Positions 33,902 through 44,779 are shown, numbered from the stretch's first letter. The stretch is 64,000 nucleotides of DNA from Apilactobacillus nanyangensis (GCF_016861915.1 NZ_BOLX01000002.1:1-64000); one strand, 5' to 3'. A program made the numbers and translations. Notes: generated from the letters alone by a model not told the origin.

Positions 33902-34231
33902 TTATTCAAAAGATAAATCGAGGAAATATTTACCGAGGTCTAAGATATGACTGGTAGAAATCCAGACGTCGTGAAACGCCATTGAACTTGTATCGGTCAT
34001 TTCACTGAAGTAATCCAAGAGGTGACTGTTTTCTTCTAAAAATGATCTGTTCATGCGATTGGCACGAATACGATTTTTAGGGAAAAAGAGGTCAGGATTA
34101 CCGACAGCAACGTCATCTTGAATTAGCATTTGGATGGCGTTGTTGTACTTATTATTATTAATGATGACCTTGTCAGGATTGTTTTTAACAAACGTTAAGA
34201 CGTTTCTTAATGCATCAGAATTACTTCCCAT
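33902..34231 (-). CDS. Hypothetical protein, 109 aa
   Basis: Unrecognised, soluble and Asn-rich near the start (MGSNSDALRNVLTFVKNNPD). No signal peptide or membrane helix. A strong AAAGGAG lies 8 nt before ATG 34231. Divergent from the ABC exporter operon. Confidence 0.6.
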   Translation of the reverse strand: MGSNSDALRNVLTFVKNNPDKVIINNNKYNNAIQMLIQDDVAVGNPDLFFPKNRIRANRMNRSFLEENSHLLDYFSEMTDTSSMAFHDVWISTSHILDLGKYFLDLSFE

Positions 34232-34258
34232 AGTATTACTCCTTTGTGTGTATTTAAT

Positions 34259-34281
34259 AAAAGGGTAATGTAATCCCTTTT
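34259..34281. repeat. Inverted repeat between divergent genes
   Basis: AAAAGGG-TAATGTAAT-CCCTTTT, between the 109-aa gene and the ABC exporter operon; possible operator. Confidence 0.35.
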
Positions 34282-34364
34282 AAAATCAACGAGTAGAGTA
34301 TATAATAAGCTTTTGAATTTTAAAACGGTAATCAATAAAAAAATCGTTCGGAGTGAATGTAAAT

Positions 34365-36098
34365 ATGATAAAACTCGCTAAGAAGTATTTAGTATGGTGG
34401 GCAGTTGTTGCAGCTGTCCTATTTATGGTGGTGCAAGTCTCATGTGATTTGTATTTACCAACCGTTACTTCTAACTTAATCGACAAAGGGGTCGCCCAAA
34501 ATGATATTAACTATATCTGGACCCAAGGTCTTAAGATGTTAGGAGTTGCGTTTATCGGGGTCCTAGCAGCAGGGGGGAACATCTTCTTTGCTGCCACCCA
34601 ATCCCAAAAGATGGGGAAGAAAATTAGATCAGCTTTATACCGTAAGATTATTTATTTAGCTGACCAAGACTTGGATAAGTTTGGGGATGCATCATTAATT
34701 ACTAGAAATACTAATGATGTTGTGCAAATCCAAAACGTAATGATTCAAGTATTAAGAATGATGGTAATGGCACCAATTATGTTAGTGGGTGCAATGGTAT
34801 TGGCTTTTGTTAAGAGTCCACATCTTACCGTTGTCTTCCTATGTGCATTAGGTGTCTTATTAGTCTCTGTATTTATCATCATGTCATTTGCCGGACCTCT
34901 ATTTAAGAAGTTACAAGGTCAAACTGATAGATTGAACTTGGTCTTTAGAGAAGGGCTAACCGGTGTTCGTGTTATCCGTGCATTTAACCGTGATCAATAT
35001 GAACAAGACCGTTTTGATAAGTACAACAACAAGTACGCTAAGACAGGAATTAGAGTCTTCATGCTTACTTCATTAATGTTCCCACTTATGACTCTTATCC
35101 TAAGTGGAACTAACGTTGGAATCGTATGGTTTGGTGCCAAGATGATTTCTACTAACTCACTTGCAGTTGGTAACTTGGTATCATTTATGACTTATGCTAC
35201 TCAAATCTTGATTAGTTTCATGATGCTTTCAATGCTTTTCGTATTTATTCCTAGAGCCCAAGCATCAGCAAGTCGTATCAATGAAGTATTAGATGTTAAC
35301 GATTCAATCGTCGACGCTGACGAAACTGTGGCACCAAAATCTGATTCAGCTAGTCTTTCATTTGACCACGTTGACTTCAGATACGGTGACAGCAAGAAGT
35401 TAGCACTTCAAGACATTAACTTCTCAGCTAAGGCCGGCCAAACCGTTGCCATTATCGGTGAAACTGGTTCTGGTAAGTCTAGTTTGGTTAACTTGATTCC
35501 TCGTTTGTACGACGTTTCAAGTGGTGAAATCAAGATTGATGACACTCCAATCAAGGACATGGCACAAAAAGAACTTCACAAGTTAATCTCAATTACTCAA
35601 CAAAAGGCAGTCCTATTCACAGGTACTGTTAAAGAAAACATGATGTATGGTAATGAAGATGCTACAGATGATGAAATCTGGCATGCACTAGAAGTTGCTA
35701 AGGCAGCCGACTTCGTTAAAGAAGAAGGCGGATTAGACACCCGTGTTGAACAAAACGGTGATAACTTCTCTGGTGGACAAAAACAACGTTTGGCAATTGC
35801 TAGAACGATTCTAAAGAATGCTGACGTTTATGTATTTGATGACTCATTCTCAGCATTGGACTTCAAGACTGATGCTGAATTAAGACAAGCATTGAACAAG
35901 GATGAAAAGATTCAAAGTGCTGTAACAGTAATTGTTGCGCAAAGAATCTCAACCGTTGCCGATGCCGATGTCATCTTGGTATTGAACAATGGTAAGGTCG
36001 TTGGATCAGGTACTCACGCAGAACTATCCAAGGATAACCCATATTACCGTGCTATCTTAGACTCACAAATTAAGAAGGGAGATGACGACCGTGCATAA
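34365..36098 (+). CDS. Heterodimeric ABC exporter subunit with degenerate NBD (LmrC/BmrC-type)
   Basis: A 577-residue half-transporter: six membrane helices (~10-310) then an ATPase domain with Walker A GETGSGKSS, signature FSGGQKQR and Walker B VYVFDDS. The catalytic Glu after Walker B is Asp and the H-loop His is Gln (IVAQRIST), so this site is degenerate, as in the non-hydrolysing half of LmrCD or TM287/288. It pairs with the next gene to export drugs or lipids. ATG 34365 follows GGAG; it overlaps the next gene. Confidence 0.9.
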   Translation: MIKLAKKYLVWWAVVAAVLFMVVQVSCDLYLPTVTSNLIDKGVAQNDINYIWTQGLKMLGVAFIGVLAAGGNIFFAATQSQKMGKKIRSALYRKIIYLADQDLDKFGDASLITRNTNDVVQIQNVMIQVLRMMVMAPIMLVGAMVLAFVKSPHLTVVFLCALGVLLVSVFIIMSFAGPLFKKLQGQTDRLNLVFREGLTGVRVIRAFNRDQYEQDRFDKYNNKYAKTGIRVFMLTSLMFPLMTLILSGTNVGIVWFGAKMISTNSLAVGNLVSFMTYATQILISFMMLSMLFVFIPRAQASASRINEVLDVNDSIVDADETVAPKSDSASLSFDHVDFRYGDSKKLALQDINFSAKAGQTVAIIGETGSGKSSLVNLIPRLYDVSSGEIKIDDTPIKDMAQKELHKLISITQQKAVLFTGTVKENMMYGNEDATDDEIWHALEVAKAADFVKEEGGLDTRVEQNGDNFSGGQKQRLAIARTILKNADVYVFDDSFSALDFKTDAELRQALNKDEKIQSAVTVIVAQRISTVADADVILVLNNGKVVGSGTHAELSKDNPYYRAILDSQIKKGDDDRA

Positions 36099-37917
36099 TC
36101 ATGGAAAAGGAAAAGGCGCAAAAGCAGAAAATTTCTGGTCAGCAACATGGCGCTTAGTGAAGTATGTTAAACCATGGATGCTGGGAATCATCTTCACATT
36201 AATCATGGCAATCGCTGCCGTGGTACTACAAATTGTTACTCCTAAAATTTTAGGGGAAGCTACTACTGAAATTTACAAGGGTGTTATGAAGGCCTTTGTG
36301 ATGAAGAAACAAGGTCTATACGTTTCTTCAATTCCAATCGATTTTACAGCGGTTGGACATATCCTAATTACAGTTGCTTCATTATATATCTTGGCTGCGT
36401 TATTCAACGTTGGTCAACAATTTATTATGACTTACATTTCGCAAAAGGTTGTTTACCAATTGAGAAAGGATTTGAAAGCTAAACTAGAACGTTTACCAAT
36501 CTCATACTATGACACTCATTCCAATGGGGATATCATGTCTAGAATGATCAACGATATGGATAACATTTCTACAATGCTTCAAACCAACTTAACGCAATTT
36601 ATCACCAGTGTGCTTCTATTCTTTGGTGTGTTATACATGATGTTAACCATTAGTTTTTCACTAACATTGGTTGCCATCTGTACACTTCCATTAATCGGAA
36701 TCATTGTTGGGGTGGTTGCTCCTAAGTCACAACGTTTCTTCAGTAAGCAACAAAGTCACTTAGGTGATGTTAATGGTCAAGTTGAAGAAAACTTCGCTGG
36801 TCATACAATCATCAAGACCTTCAACCGTGAAGAAGAAGCAATCAAGCAATTCGAAGAACAAAACGATAAATACTACAACTACGCATGGAAGGCGCAATTC
36901 GTATCAAGTTTCATGTTCCCACTAATGAACTTCGTGAAGAACTTAAACTACGTTTTCGTAGCCATCTTTGGTGGAATTAAGGTTGCCGCAGGTGCCGTTA
37001 CTTTAGGTAATGTTCAAGCATTCCTACAATACGTCAACATGTTTAACCAACCAATCACCAACTTAGCTAACTTAACTAATACTATTCAATCAACTATTGC
37101 ATCTGCTGAACGTATCTTTAAGGTCTTAGATGAACCTGAAATGACTGATTCAGATGTGAAGTTGGCACATGAAGAAACTAACGACAAGATTAAGTTCGAA
37201 GATGTTAACTTCAGATACGTTGAAGACACTCCTTTAATTAAGGACTTTAACTTAGATGTTCCAAAGGGAACCACTGTCGCCATCGTTGGACCAACCGGTG
37301 CTGGTAAGACAACCATCATTAACTTGCTAGAACGTTTCTACGATATCGATTCTGGATCAATCAAGTTAGATGGTGTTGATACTCGTGAATATTCACGTAG
37401 TGAACTTAGATCACACATCTCAATGGTGCTACAAGATAGCTGGTTATTCACTGGTACCATCTTTGATAACATCAGGTATGGTAATGCTAACGCTACTGAT
37501 GAAGAGGTATATCAAGCAGCTAAGGAAGCTCAAGCAGACGAATTCATTGAAAAGTTACCTGACGGATACGATACTGTGTTAAACGAAGCAGCATCAAACG
37601 TTTCTCAAGGTCAACGTCAATTGATCACAATTGCGCGTGCATTCCTTGCTAACCCAGAAATCTTAATCTTGGATGAAGCAACTAGTTCAGTTGATACTAG
37701 AACTGAATCATTAATCCAAGACGCAATGGACCGTTTGATCCAAGGTCGTACTAGTTTCGTTGTTGCCCATAGATTATCAACTGTGCAAAACGCAGAAAAG
37801 ATTATTGTGATGAACCATGGACAAATTAAAGAAACTGGTAACCACAAGTCATTAATGGAACAAAATGGTTTCTATGCTGACTTATACAACTCACAATTTA
37901 TTGGTAACAATCTATAA
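36091..37917 (+). CDS. Heterodimeric ABC exporter subunit with canonical NBD (LmrD/BmrD-type)
   Basis: A 608-residue half-transporter with an extended N-terminus and a larger first extracellular loop. The ATPase domain has Walker A GPTGAGKTT, Walker B LILDEATSS with the catalytic Glu, and the switch His in VVAHRLST; its signature is VSQGQRQL. Complementary to the upstream partner. GTG 36091 is chosen (GGGAG 9 nt upstream); ATG 36082 touches that site. Overlap of 8 nt with the first gene implies coupled translation. Confidence 0.9.
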   Translation: MHNHGKGKGAKAENFWSATWRLVKYVKPWMLGIIFTLIMAIAAVVLQIVTPKILGEATTEIYKGVMKAFVMKKQGLYVSSIPIDFTAVGHILITVASLYILAALFNVGQQFIMTYISQKVVYQLRKDLKAKLERLPISYYDTHSNGDIMSRMINDMDNISTMLQTNLTQFITSVLLFFGVLYMMLTISFSLTLVAICTLPLIGIIVGVVAPKSQRFFSKQQSHLGDVNGQVEENFAGHTIIKTFNREEEAIKQFEEQNDKYYNYAWKAQFVSSFMFPLMNFVKNLNYVFVAIFGGIKVAAGAVTLGNVQAFLQYVNMFNQPITNLANLTNTIQSTIASAERIFKVLDEPEMTDSDVKLAHEETNDKIKFEDVNFRYVEDTPLIKDFNLDVPKGTTVAIVGPTGAGKTTIINLLERFYDIDSGSIKLDGVDTREYSRSELRSHISMVLQDSWLFTGTIFDNIRYGNANATDEEVYQAAKEAQADEFIEKLPDGYDTVLNEAASNVSQGQRQLITIARAFLANPEILILDEATSSVDTRTESLIQDAMDRLIQGRTSFVVAHRLSTVQNAEKIIVMNHGQIKETGNHKSLMEQNGFYADLYNSQFIGNNL

Positions 37918-37933
37918 TTAGGTGATGAAGACG

Positions 37934-38932
37934 ATGAAATATAATAAGACGGAATTGGCGATTCAAAAGTTAGTTGACGATGGAGTCGTTCCAGGCGTTA
38001 ACTATGCATTTATCGATGAAGATGGCACTCAACGTCATCTAATTGGAAAAAAGCAACTAGTGCCTAAAGAGGTGCCTTTAGACGATAGTCATTTGATCTA
38101 TGACATGGCATCCTTAACCAAGGTTGTTGGAACCACGATGGTGATTTTAAAACTAGTCGAAGACGATAAGCTATCGCTAGAAGATTCAATTAGTGACTAC
38201 TTACCAGAATGGCAATATCCAGAAGTGACCGTGCGTAATCTAATTACCCACACTTCAGGAATTGAGGGCTACATTCCACATCGTGATCAACTAGACCATG
38301 ATGAGCTAATCGATTCACTCTTGGGATTGAAAGCGGGTGCTGGTTTAAATCACGAAATGCACTATGCTGATGTCAACTTTATCTTCTTAGGATTAATTGC
38401 TAAGCAGGTGACTGGTAAAGCCATTCAACCTCTAATTGAGGAATTGGTCTTAAAACCATTGCACATGGTCAACAGTTCATTTCATCCTGATGCCGACAAG
38501 TGTGTGCCAACCACATATGATAAGGAACACGGGTTGTTACAAGGCCATGTTCATGATCCAAAGGCACAGGTGTTAGGTGAAGACTGTGGTTCAGCCGGAC
38601 TATTCAGTAATATGGATGACTTATTGTTGTTTGTGGAATCTATATTGAATCCAGACAACAATCCAGTTCTAAGTTCTGACACAGTCCGTGGCTTTTACAC
38701 CGACCAGACTAAGCATGACTTAGGAAGAAGCTATGGCTTTGAAAGAATTAATTACGAGGGGATGCCATTTATCTGGCAATCTGGTTTTACCGGAACCTTT
38801 ATCGTGATTATTCCTGAAAAGAAACGTGCTATGGTATTTCTATCAAACCGCATTCACCCGGTATCACCAAACGAATATTATATTGAACGTCGTAAACCTT
38901 TGATTGAAACCTATTTAAACGAAAACAAATAA
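37934..38932 (+). CDS. Serine hydrolase, class C beta-lactamase-related
   Basis: A 332-residue beta-lactamase/transpeptidase-like protein. The nucleophile motif SxxK is ASLTK near residue 60 and the second motif YADVN (Y-x-N). A strong third motif (HxG/KTG) is replaced by WQSGFTG. No signal peptide, so it acts in the cytosol or on esters rather than as a secreted lactamase. ATG 37934 follows AGGTGA by 8 nt; it ends the ABC operon, 16 bp after it. Confidence 0.85.
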   Translation: MKYNKTELAIQKLVDDGVVPGVNYAFIDEDGTQRHLIGKKQLVPKEVPLDDSHLIYDMASLTKVVGTTMVILKLVEDDKLSLEDSISDYLPEWQYPEVTVRNLITHTSGIEGYIPHRDQLDHDELIDSLLGLKAGAGLNHEMHYADVNFIFLGLIAKQVTGKAIQPLIEELVLKPLHMVNSSFHPDADKCVPTTYDKEHGLLQGHVHDPKAQVLGEDCGSAGLFSNMDDLLLFVESILNPDNNPVLSSDTVRGFYTDQTKHDLGRSYGFERINYEGMPFIWQSGFTGTFIVIIPEKKRAMVFLSNRIHPVSPNEYYIERRKPLIETYLNENK

Positions 38933-38965
38933 AAAAGACGGATACTTAATGTATCCGTCTTTTTG
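38931..38965. terminator. Bidirectional terminator
   Basis: AAAAAAGACGGATAC / GTATCCGTCTTTTTG, loop TTAAT. Confidence 0.92.
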
Positions 38966-38969
38966 TTTA

Positions 38970-39680
38970 TTAATATGATTCTGAAACGTCAATCTTTTCT
39001 TGAGCAGAGAAGTCATCGTTAGGGTAACGACGTTTCAATGCTTTGATTAAGATGTGTTTTGCGATGATGTTGTTTCTAGCTAGGATAGGACCGTGGAAGT
39101 ATGTGCAGTAAACGTTTTTGAAGATTGCACCTTCAGCTTGATCGGTACCGTTGTTACCGTAACCTTGTTCAACATCACCTAATGGACGTTCGCCATTTCC
39201 AGTGTAAGTAACACCTTGGTGGTTTTCGAAGCCGTGGTAAACTTCACCGGTTTCCTTGTTCTTAATCTTGATATCACCGATGAAACGGTTGTCGTGTTGT
39301 TGTTCAGTGTAGTGGTCTAATACGCCGATACCGGGAATTTTGTTCCCTTCAGCATCGATGTAATACTTACCTAGAAGTTGGTAACCACCACAGATAGCTA
39401 ACAAGCAACCATCTGAATCGATGAACTTTTTGATTTCATCTTTTTTAGTTTGAAAGTCTTTTGAAACAATGCTTTGTTCAAAATCTTGTCCACCACCGAA
39501 TACGGCGATGTCATAGTCATCAGATTTGAAGTCTTCGTCTAAACTAACGACTTGTGATTCAACGTTGATGCCCATCTTCTTTCCATAGTATTTAAGAACT
39601 AAGATATTTCCTAAATCACCGTAGGTATTCATCAAATCACCGTATAGATGGGCAATGTGTAATGTATATTCTTTGGTCAT
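38970..39680 (-). CDS. gatD: Lipid II isoglutaminyl synthase, glutaminase subunit
   Basis: A 236-residue CobB/CobQ-type class I glutamine amidotransferase. The nucleophile is Cys97 in LLAICGGYQ; the His is in TYFHGPILARN. It releases ammonia from glutamine for MurT, which amidates the D-Glu of lipid II. Its ATG overlaps the murT stop by one base (TAATG), so the two are coupled. Confidence 0.94.
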   Translation of the reverse strand: MTKEYTLHIAHLYGDLMNTYGDLGNILVLKYYGKKMGINVESQVVSLDEDFKSDDYDIAVFGGGQDFEQSIVSKDFQTKKDEIKKFIDSDGCLLAICGGYQLLGKYYIDAEGNKIPGIGVLDHYTEQQHDNRFIGDIKIKNKETGEVYHGFENHQGVTYTGNGERPLGDVEQGYGNNGTDQAEGAIFKNVYCTYFHGPILARNNIIAKHILIKALKRRYPNDDFSAQEKIDVSESY

Positions 39681-41029
39681 TATTCCATACCTCCCTTAAT
39701 GTAACCTTTTTCTGCAAAGTCTTTTCTTAATTGAAGCATTGCAGTGTAGGTAGCTAGGATGTAAACCTTCTTAGTTGGTAGAGTAGGGATTTCTTCGACT
39801 ACCTTTTCTAGGTTAGGTTGCACTTCATGAATGTTTTCATCCACACCGGCAACCTTGAATCTAAAGGTAATGTCCTTGTATCTTTCACCACCGGTGATGA
39901 ACTTCTTGATTGGCATCTTGGTGAAGCGTTCGAATTCACCGTCCCAAATCCAACTAGTGTCAATTCCGTCAGCGTAGTTGGCGTTTAGTAGGCAGATTAG
40001 TGAGAAGTCATCTTTTTCCTTTGAAATGGTATCGATAACTTGGTTTAGACCAACAGGGTTCTTAACCAATACTAATGTAGTTTCTTTACCATCGATGTCG
40101 ATTAATTCTTGACGACCAAAGACACGTTCGTTGGCAGTAAATGCGTTAGCGATGTCCTTTGAATCAACGTCTAGGAAACGGCCAACTGAATAAGCAGCTA
40201 GGGCATTGTAGATGTTATATATTCCACCAATTCCAATTGATAGATCTTGGCCATCGACAGTGAAGTCAGATGAGTTAGGAGTTAATGCACCTAGTTTAGT
40301 TAATTCATGAGTTAGTTCTGGGCGTTTGAAACCACAGTGTTCACAGAAATAGTTACCTAAGTTGGCGTAACTGATGTAGTGGTAGTGCAAGATGTTTTGA
40401 CATACTGGACATAAGACACCATCAGTATTTGGTTCCGCCTTGAAGTTATCTTCGTCATCATGATTCTTGAATCCGTAGTAAATCTTTGGATTTGGTAAAT
40501 CAACGGAGTTAAAGATGGGTGCATCACCATTGGCGATGATAGTAGCTTCTGGCGCTAGTTTGACACCATCAATAATCTTCTTGTAGGTAGTGTAGATTTC
40601 ACCATATCTATCCATTTGATCACGGAAGATGTTAGTGAAGACAAAGGCGATTGGTTTAACGTACTTAGTTAGTTTAATAACGTTTGCTTCATCGACTTCC
40701 AAGACAGCAAGTGGACGGTTTGTCTTAGGATTTTTAGCTTTTAGAAATGTAGTTACTAGACCTTGTTCCATGTTAGAACCAGATGGGTTAGTAACAACGT
40801 TTTGGTATTTTTGTTTTAGCACTTGAACAGTAAGTGCAGTGGTTAGGGTTTTTCCGTTAGTACCAGTAACCACAATAATGTCATAGTTTTGACCTAGATG
40901 TTTTAAAATCGCTGGATCAATTGCGGTGGTAATCTTTCCAGGAAGTGAACTTCCCCCGTTCATAAAGGTATGTAAAAACCAGTATGAAGACTTACCAGCA
41001 AAAGTCGCAAATTCGCTTCTTATAGACAT
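39680..41029 (-). CDS. murT: Lipid II isoglutaminyl synthase, MurT subunit
   Basis: A 449-residue Mur-ligase-like protein with the ATP-binding VTGTNGKTLTT, the central Mur domain with a four-Cys zinc ribbon (CPVCQNIL ... CEHCGFKRP), and the C-terminal MurT domain. Together with GatD it converts D-Glu to D-isoGln in lipid II, a step that affects cross-linking and lysozyme resistance. First gene of the pair. Confidence 0.95.
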   Translation of the reverse strand: MSIRSEFATFAGKSSYWFLHTFMNGGSSLPGKITTAIDPAILKHLGQNYDIIVVTGTNGKTLTTALTVQVLKQKYQNVVTNPSGSNMEQGLVTTFLKAKNPKTNRPLAVLEVDEANVIKLTKYVKPIAFVFTNIFRDQMDRYGEIYTTYKKIIDGVKLAPEATIIANGDAPIFNSVDLPNPKIYYGFKNHDDEDNFKAEPNTDGVLCPVCQNILHYHYISYANLGNYFCEHCGFKRPELTHELTKLGALTPNSSDFTVDGQDLSIGIGGIYNIYNALAAYSVGRFLDVDSKDIANAFTANERVFGRQELIDIDGKETTLVLVKNPVGLNQVIDTISKEKDDFSLICLLNANYADGIDTSWIWDGEFERFTKMPIKKFITGGERYKDITFRFKVAGVDENIHEVQPNLEKVVEEIPTLPTKKVYILATYTAMLQLRKDFAEKGYIKGGME

Positions 41030-41199
41030 TGCTTGTACTCCTTAATTAATTAATACACAAAATTTTATCATACTTTACTATTATAGACCGAATAATTGCA
41101 TTATTTCAGTAAAATGATGTAAATTCTTTGGAACTGTCGAAATTAATTCGTAAATCAGCTATAATAATAAATGAAAAAATACAGAAAGCGAGTTTAATC

Positions 41200-41784
41200 A
41201 TGGCACAACTATATTATCGCTACGGGGCAATGAACAGTGGAAAGTCCATTGAAATCATTAAAGTTGCTCATAATTATGAAGAACAAGGTAAATCAGTCGT
41301 AATCATGACAAGTGCATTGGACACAAGGGAAGAAAGAGGTACTGTTGCCTCCCGAGTAGGATTAAGTAGAAGTGCACATGTGATTGAAGCGGATTCTGAT
41401 TGCTTTGAAATGGTCAAAGAAATTGACCCAGATGCTAGTTGTATCTTAATTGACGAAGCCCAATTTTTAACTAAGGCTCACGTCTTACAATTAGCTAAAA
41501 TTGTCGATGAACTATCGATTCCAGTAATCGCATTTGGTCTAAAGAATGACTTCCAAAACAAGTTATTCGAAGGGTCTGAAGCGTTATTGTTATATGCTGA
41601 CAAGATTGAAGAAATGAAGACTATTTGTTGGTTCTGTGGTAGAAAAGCCACAATGAACCTTCGTTTCCATGACAATCAACCAGTATATGAAGGTGAACAA
41701 ATTCAAGTAGGTGGGAACGAATCATACTACCCAGTATGTCGTAAGCATTATTTCAACCCACCTTTGGACGAAATGGGAAAGTGA
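41200..41784 (+). CDS. tdk: Thymidine kinase
   Basis: A 194-residue type II thymidine kinase for dTMP salvage: P-loop [16 protein letters not shown] Walker B, the lasso and four zinc cysteines (CWFCGRK ... CRKH). ATG 41200 follows AAAGCGAG; the frame is open upstream to 41128 without a ribosome site. First gene of tdk-prfA-prmC-tsaC-glyA-upp, conserved in Lactobacillales. Confidence 0.95.
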   Translation: MAQLYYRYGAMNSGKSIEIIKVAHNYEEQGKSVVIMTSALDTREERGTVASRVGLSRSAHVIEADSDCFEMVKEIDPDASCILIDEAQFLTKAHVLQLAKIVDELSIPVIAFGLKNDFQNKLFEGSEALLLYADKIEEMKTICWFCGRKATMNLRFHDNQPVYEGEQIQVGGNESYYPVCRKHYFNPPLDEMGK

Positions 41785-41794
41785 GGAATAATTA

Positions 41795-42877
41795 ATGGAT
41801 GAAATATTTGAAAAGCTGCAATCAGTAGTTGATCGATACGATGAACTAAACGAATTGATCAGTGACCCAGAAGTTATTGCAGATACAAAACGTTTCATGG
41901 AACTATCTAAAGAAGAAGGTAGTTTAAGAGAAGTTGTTGCAGCTTATAACAAGTACAAGGACGTTGTCTCACAACTAGAAGATGACAAGGCCATGCTTGC
42001 TGAAAAGCTAGACGATGACATGAATGAAATGGTTAAGAGTGAAATTAGTGAATTAGAACCACAAAAGGCTGAACTTGAAGAACAAATCAAGATTATGCTA
42101 TTACCTAAGGACCCTAATGATGACAAGAACATTATCATGGAAATTCATGGTGCTGCTGGTGGGGATGAAGGTAGCTTGTTTGCTGCTGACTTATACAATA
42201 TGTACATTCGTTATGCAGAAAGCCAAGGCTGGAAGACATCAATCATTGATGAAAGCGACACTGAAGTTGGTGGTTTTAAGGAAATTGCCATCATGATTCA
42301 AGGTGAAAATGTTTATTCTAAATTGAAGTTTGAAAACGGTGCTCATCGTGTGCAACGTGTTCCTTCAACTGAATCAGCTGGTCGTATTCATACTTCTACT
42401 GCTACCGTTGGTGTTATGCCAGAGGCTGAAGATGTTGATATAGATATTGATCCAAAAGATATTAAGACTGATGTTTACCGTGCATCTGGTGCCGGTGGAC
42501 AACACGTTAACAAAACTTCATCAGCTGTTAGAATGACCCACTTGCCAACAGGGATTGTTGTTGCTATGCAAGATGAACGTTCACAACAACAAAACCGTGC
42601 TAAGGCAATGCAAGTGTTGAAGTCACGTGTATACGATTATTACCAACAACAAGAAGAAGATAAGTATGACGCTGAAAGAAAATCAGCCGTGGGTACTGGT
42701 GATCGTTCAGAAAGAATTAGAACTTACAACTATCCTCAAAACCGTGTTACTGATCACCGTATTGGTTTGACAGTTAACAAGTTGGATAAGGTTATGAATG
42801 GTGACTTAGAAGATATCATTGACGCATTGATTCTATCTGACCAAACTGCCAAGTTGGAGCAACTAAAGAATGACTAA
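41795..42877 (+). CDS. prfA: Peptide chain release factor 1
   Basis: A 360-residue factor that ends translation at UAA and UAG. The GGQ motif ([10 protein letters not shown]), methylated by PrmC, and the RF1 codon-recognition region ([17 protein letters not shown]) are present. ATG 41795 follows GAGGAA. The next gene starts inside its 3' end. Confidence 0.97.
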   Translation: MDEIFEKLQSVVDRYDELNELISDPEVIADTKRFMELSKEEGSLREVVAAYNKYKDVVSQLEDDKAMLAEKLDDDMNEMVKSEISELEPQKAELEEQIKIMLLPKDPNDDKNIIMEIHGAAGGDEGSLFAADLYNMYIRYAESQGWKTSIIDESDTEVGGFKEIAIMIQGENVYSKLKFENGAHRVQRVPSTESAGRIHTSTATVGVMPEAEDVDIDIDPKDIKTDVYRASGAGGQHVNKTSSAVRMTHLPTGIVVAMQDERSQQQNRAKAMQVLKSRVYDYYQQQEEDKYDAERKSAVGTGDRSERIRTYNYPQNRVTDHRIGLTVNKLDKVMNGDLEDIIDALILSDQTAKLEQLKND

Positions 42878-43712
42878 TATGACTTATTTTGAAGCCCAGA
42901 AGAGGGCTTCTTTTCTTATCTCCGGAAAAAATTTAGATGAGGAGACCGCCAAGCTGTTCTTAATGGAAATGTTTGGCTTCGATAATACCCACTTACTCTT
43001 GCATTATCGTGACGAAATGAAACAAGAAGACGTCAAAAGATACTTCGATTGGATTGACCAATATCTAAATGGCCAACCGGCTCAATACATCATCGGTGAG
43101 ACTGATTTTTATGGTAATCGTTTTAAAGTCGATGATAGAGTCCTAATTCCACGCCCCGAAACAGAGGAATTAGTAGAGTGGCTATTGACTGATTTTGCTG
43201 ATCAAAAATACCTAAAAGTTCTCGACATGGGAACGGGAAGTGGTGCAATTGCCATTTCCATTAGCAAGGAACATCCAGACTGGCAGGTAGATGCTGCTGA
43301 CGTCTCCTCAAAAGCCTTACAGGTAGCCGGTTTGAACAATGAAATGAACAAAACGAACGTTAGGTTCATCGAGAGTGACCTGTTTAACGCAATAACCGAA
43401 GACTATGACGTAATTATTAGTAATCCTCCATATATTTCCGAAGATGAAATCAAGTATATGGACGAAAGTGTAATAGAACACGAACCAAAAGAAGCATTAT
43501 TTGCAAAAAATAATGGCTTATTTATGTATCAAAAAATCGCAGATTATATTAAAATAAAGAAGGACACTGTTCACGGTAGTTTATATCTTGAAATTGGGTT
43601 TAAACAAACTGAAGCAGTAACCGAGATTTTTACCGAATCAATTCCAGGATGCGAGGTCACCAATCGTGATGACTTTTTCGGCAATCCGAGAATGATTCGA
43701 GTTAATTATTAG
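42870..43712 (+). CDS. prmC: Release factor glutamine methyltransferase
   Basis: A 280-residue SAM-dependent methyltransferase acting on the GGQ glutamine of release factors. Motif [14 protein letters not shown] and the catalytic NPPY ([12 protein letters not shown]) are seen. It overlaps prfA by 8 nt, matching its function. Confidence 0.95.
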   Translation: MTNMTYFEAQKRASFLISGKNLDEETAKLFLMEMFGFDNTHLLLHYRDEMKQEDVKRYFDWIDQYLNGQPAQYIIGETDFYGNRFKVDDRVLIPRPETEELVEWLLTDFADQKYLKVLDMGTGSGAIAISISKEHPDWQVDAADVSSKALQVAGLNNEMNKTNVRFIESDLFNAITEDYDVIISNPPYISEDEIKYMDESVIEHEPKEALFAKNNGLFMYQKIADYIKIKKDTVHGSLYLEIGFKQTEAVTEIFTESIPGCEVTNRDDFFGNPRMIRVNY

Positions 43713-43729
43713 GGGGGATGTATTTATTT

Positions 43730-44749
43730 ATGGACACAAAGATATACACTGCAGATGATTTATCTGACGCTGCTAAAGATATCGCGGATGGAAAGTTAGT
43801 TTCTTTTCCAACTGAAACGGTATATGGTTTAGGAGCTGATGCAACTAATGAAGATGCGGTTAAGCAAGTTTACGCGGCTAAAGGACGTCCAAGTGATAAT
43901 CCTTTAATCGTCCATGTTGACGGCCCAGAAATGGTTGAAAGATACGCACAACCATTGTCTGATGAGGCAAAGAAGCTAATTAATACATTTTGGCCTGGAC
44001 CATTAACTATTATTTTTAATTTGAAAGACAATGTATTATCTAAAACCGTTACCGGTGGATTAGATACTGCAGCATTTAGAAATCCTAATAATGAGGTTAC
44101 ACTATCATTGATTAGAGAAGCAGGAGTGCCAATTGTGGGACCATCTGCTAACACATCTGGGAAACCCAGTCCTACCTTGGCCAAGCATGTTTATCATGAT
44201 TTAAAAGGTAAGATTGCAGGGATTTTAGATGACGGAGAATGCCAATATGGTGTTGAATCCACTGTCTTAGATATGTCGACTGATCAACCTGCCATTTTAA
44301 GACCAGGTGCTATTTCAGCTGAACAAATCGAAGAAATTATCAACAAGCCCGTGCTTGATGAACGAGTACATTTATCTGATAGCCAAATTCCAAAGGCACC
44401 GGGAATGAAGTACAAACATTACGCACCATCAGCACAAGTCTATATTGTAGACGCTATTAGCGACTTCAAAGAAGCTGCTAAATGGGCATCTAAACAAGAT
44501 CATACTGTTGGAGTCATGGCAATTGATACTGTTTTAAATGATATCAATTGGCCTGATAATGTTGAAACATTTTCATTAGGAGATACCGTCTTATCAGCAA
44601 GTCATGCTTTATTTGCAGGACTAAGACATTTTGATAATGAAGAAGAAGTAAAATCAATCTTGACCCAAGGTTTTGCAAATCAAGGAATTGGTGAAGCATA
44701 TATGAACAGATTGAATAAATCTGCTGGACAAAAACATTTTAATAAATAG
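43730..44749 (+). CDS. Threonylcarbamoyl-AMP synthase, Sua5 type
   Basis: A 339-residue protein: an N-terminal YrdC/TsaC domain (SFPTETVYGLG, KGRPSDNPLIVH, VGPSANTSGKPSPT) and a C-terminal Sua5 domain after the linker PKAPGMKYKHYAP. It makes threonylcarbamoyl-AMP for the t6A modification of ANN-decoding tRNAs. ATG 43730 is the likely start; the ATG at 43718 abuts a GGGGGG run that serves as ribosome site. Confidence 0.93.
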   Translation: MDTKIYTADDLSDAAKDIADGKLVSFPTETVYGLGADATNEDAVKQVYAAKGRPSDNPLIVHVDGPEMVERYAQPLSDEAKKLINTFWPGPLTIIFNLKDNVLSKTVTGGLDTAAFRNPNNEVTLSLIREAGVPIVGPSANTSGKPSPTLAKHVYHDLKGKIAGILDDGECQYGVESTVLDMSTDQPAILRPGAISAEQIEEIINKPVLDERVHLSDSQIPKAPGMKYKHYAPSAQVYIVDAISDFKEAAKWASKQDHTVGVMAIDTVLNDINWPDNVETFSLGDTVLSASHALFAGLRHFDNEEEVKSILTQGFANQGIGEAYMNRLNKSAGQKHFNK

Positions 44750-44779
44750 TTACGTAAATTTTGAGGGGGCACTTCTATC

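Noticed and set aside
34353-38932. Bacteriocin or antibiotic gene cluster around the ABC exporter
   Set aside because: No precursor peptide, modification enzyme or immunity gene nearby; ordinary heterodimeric exporter.
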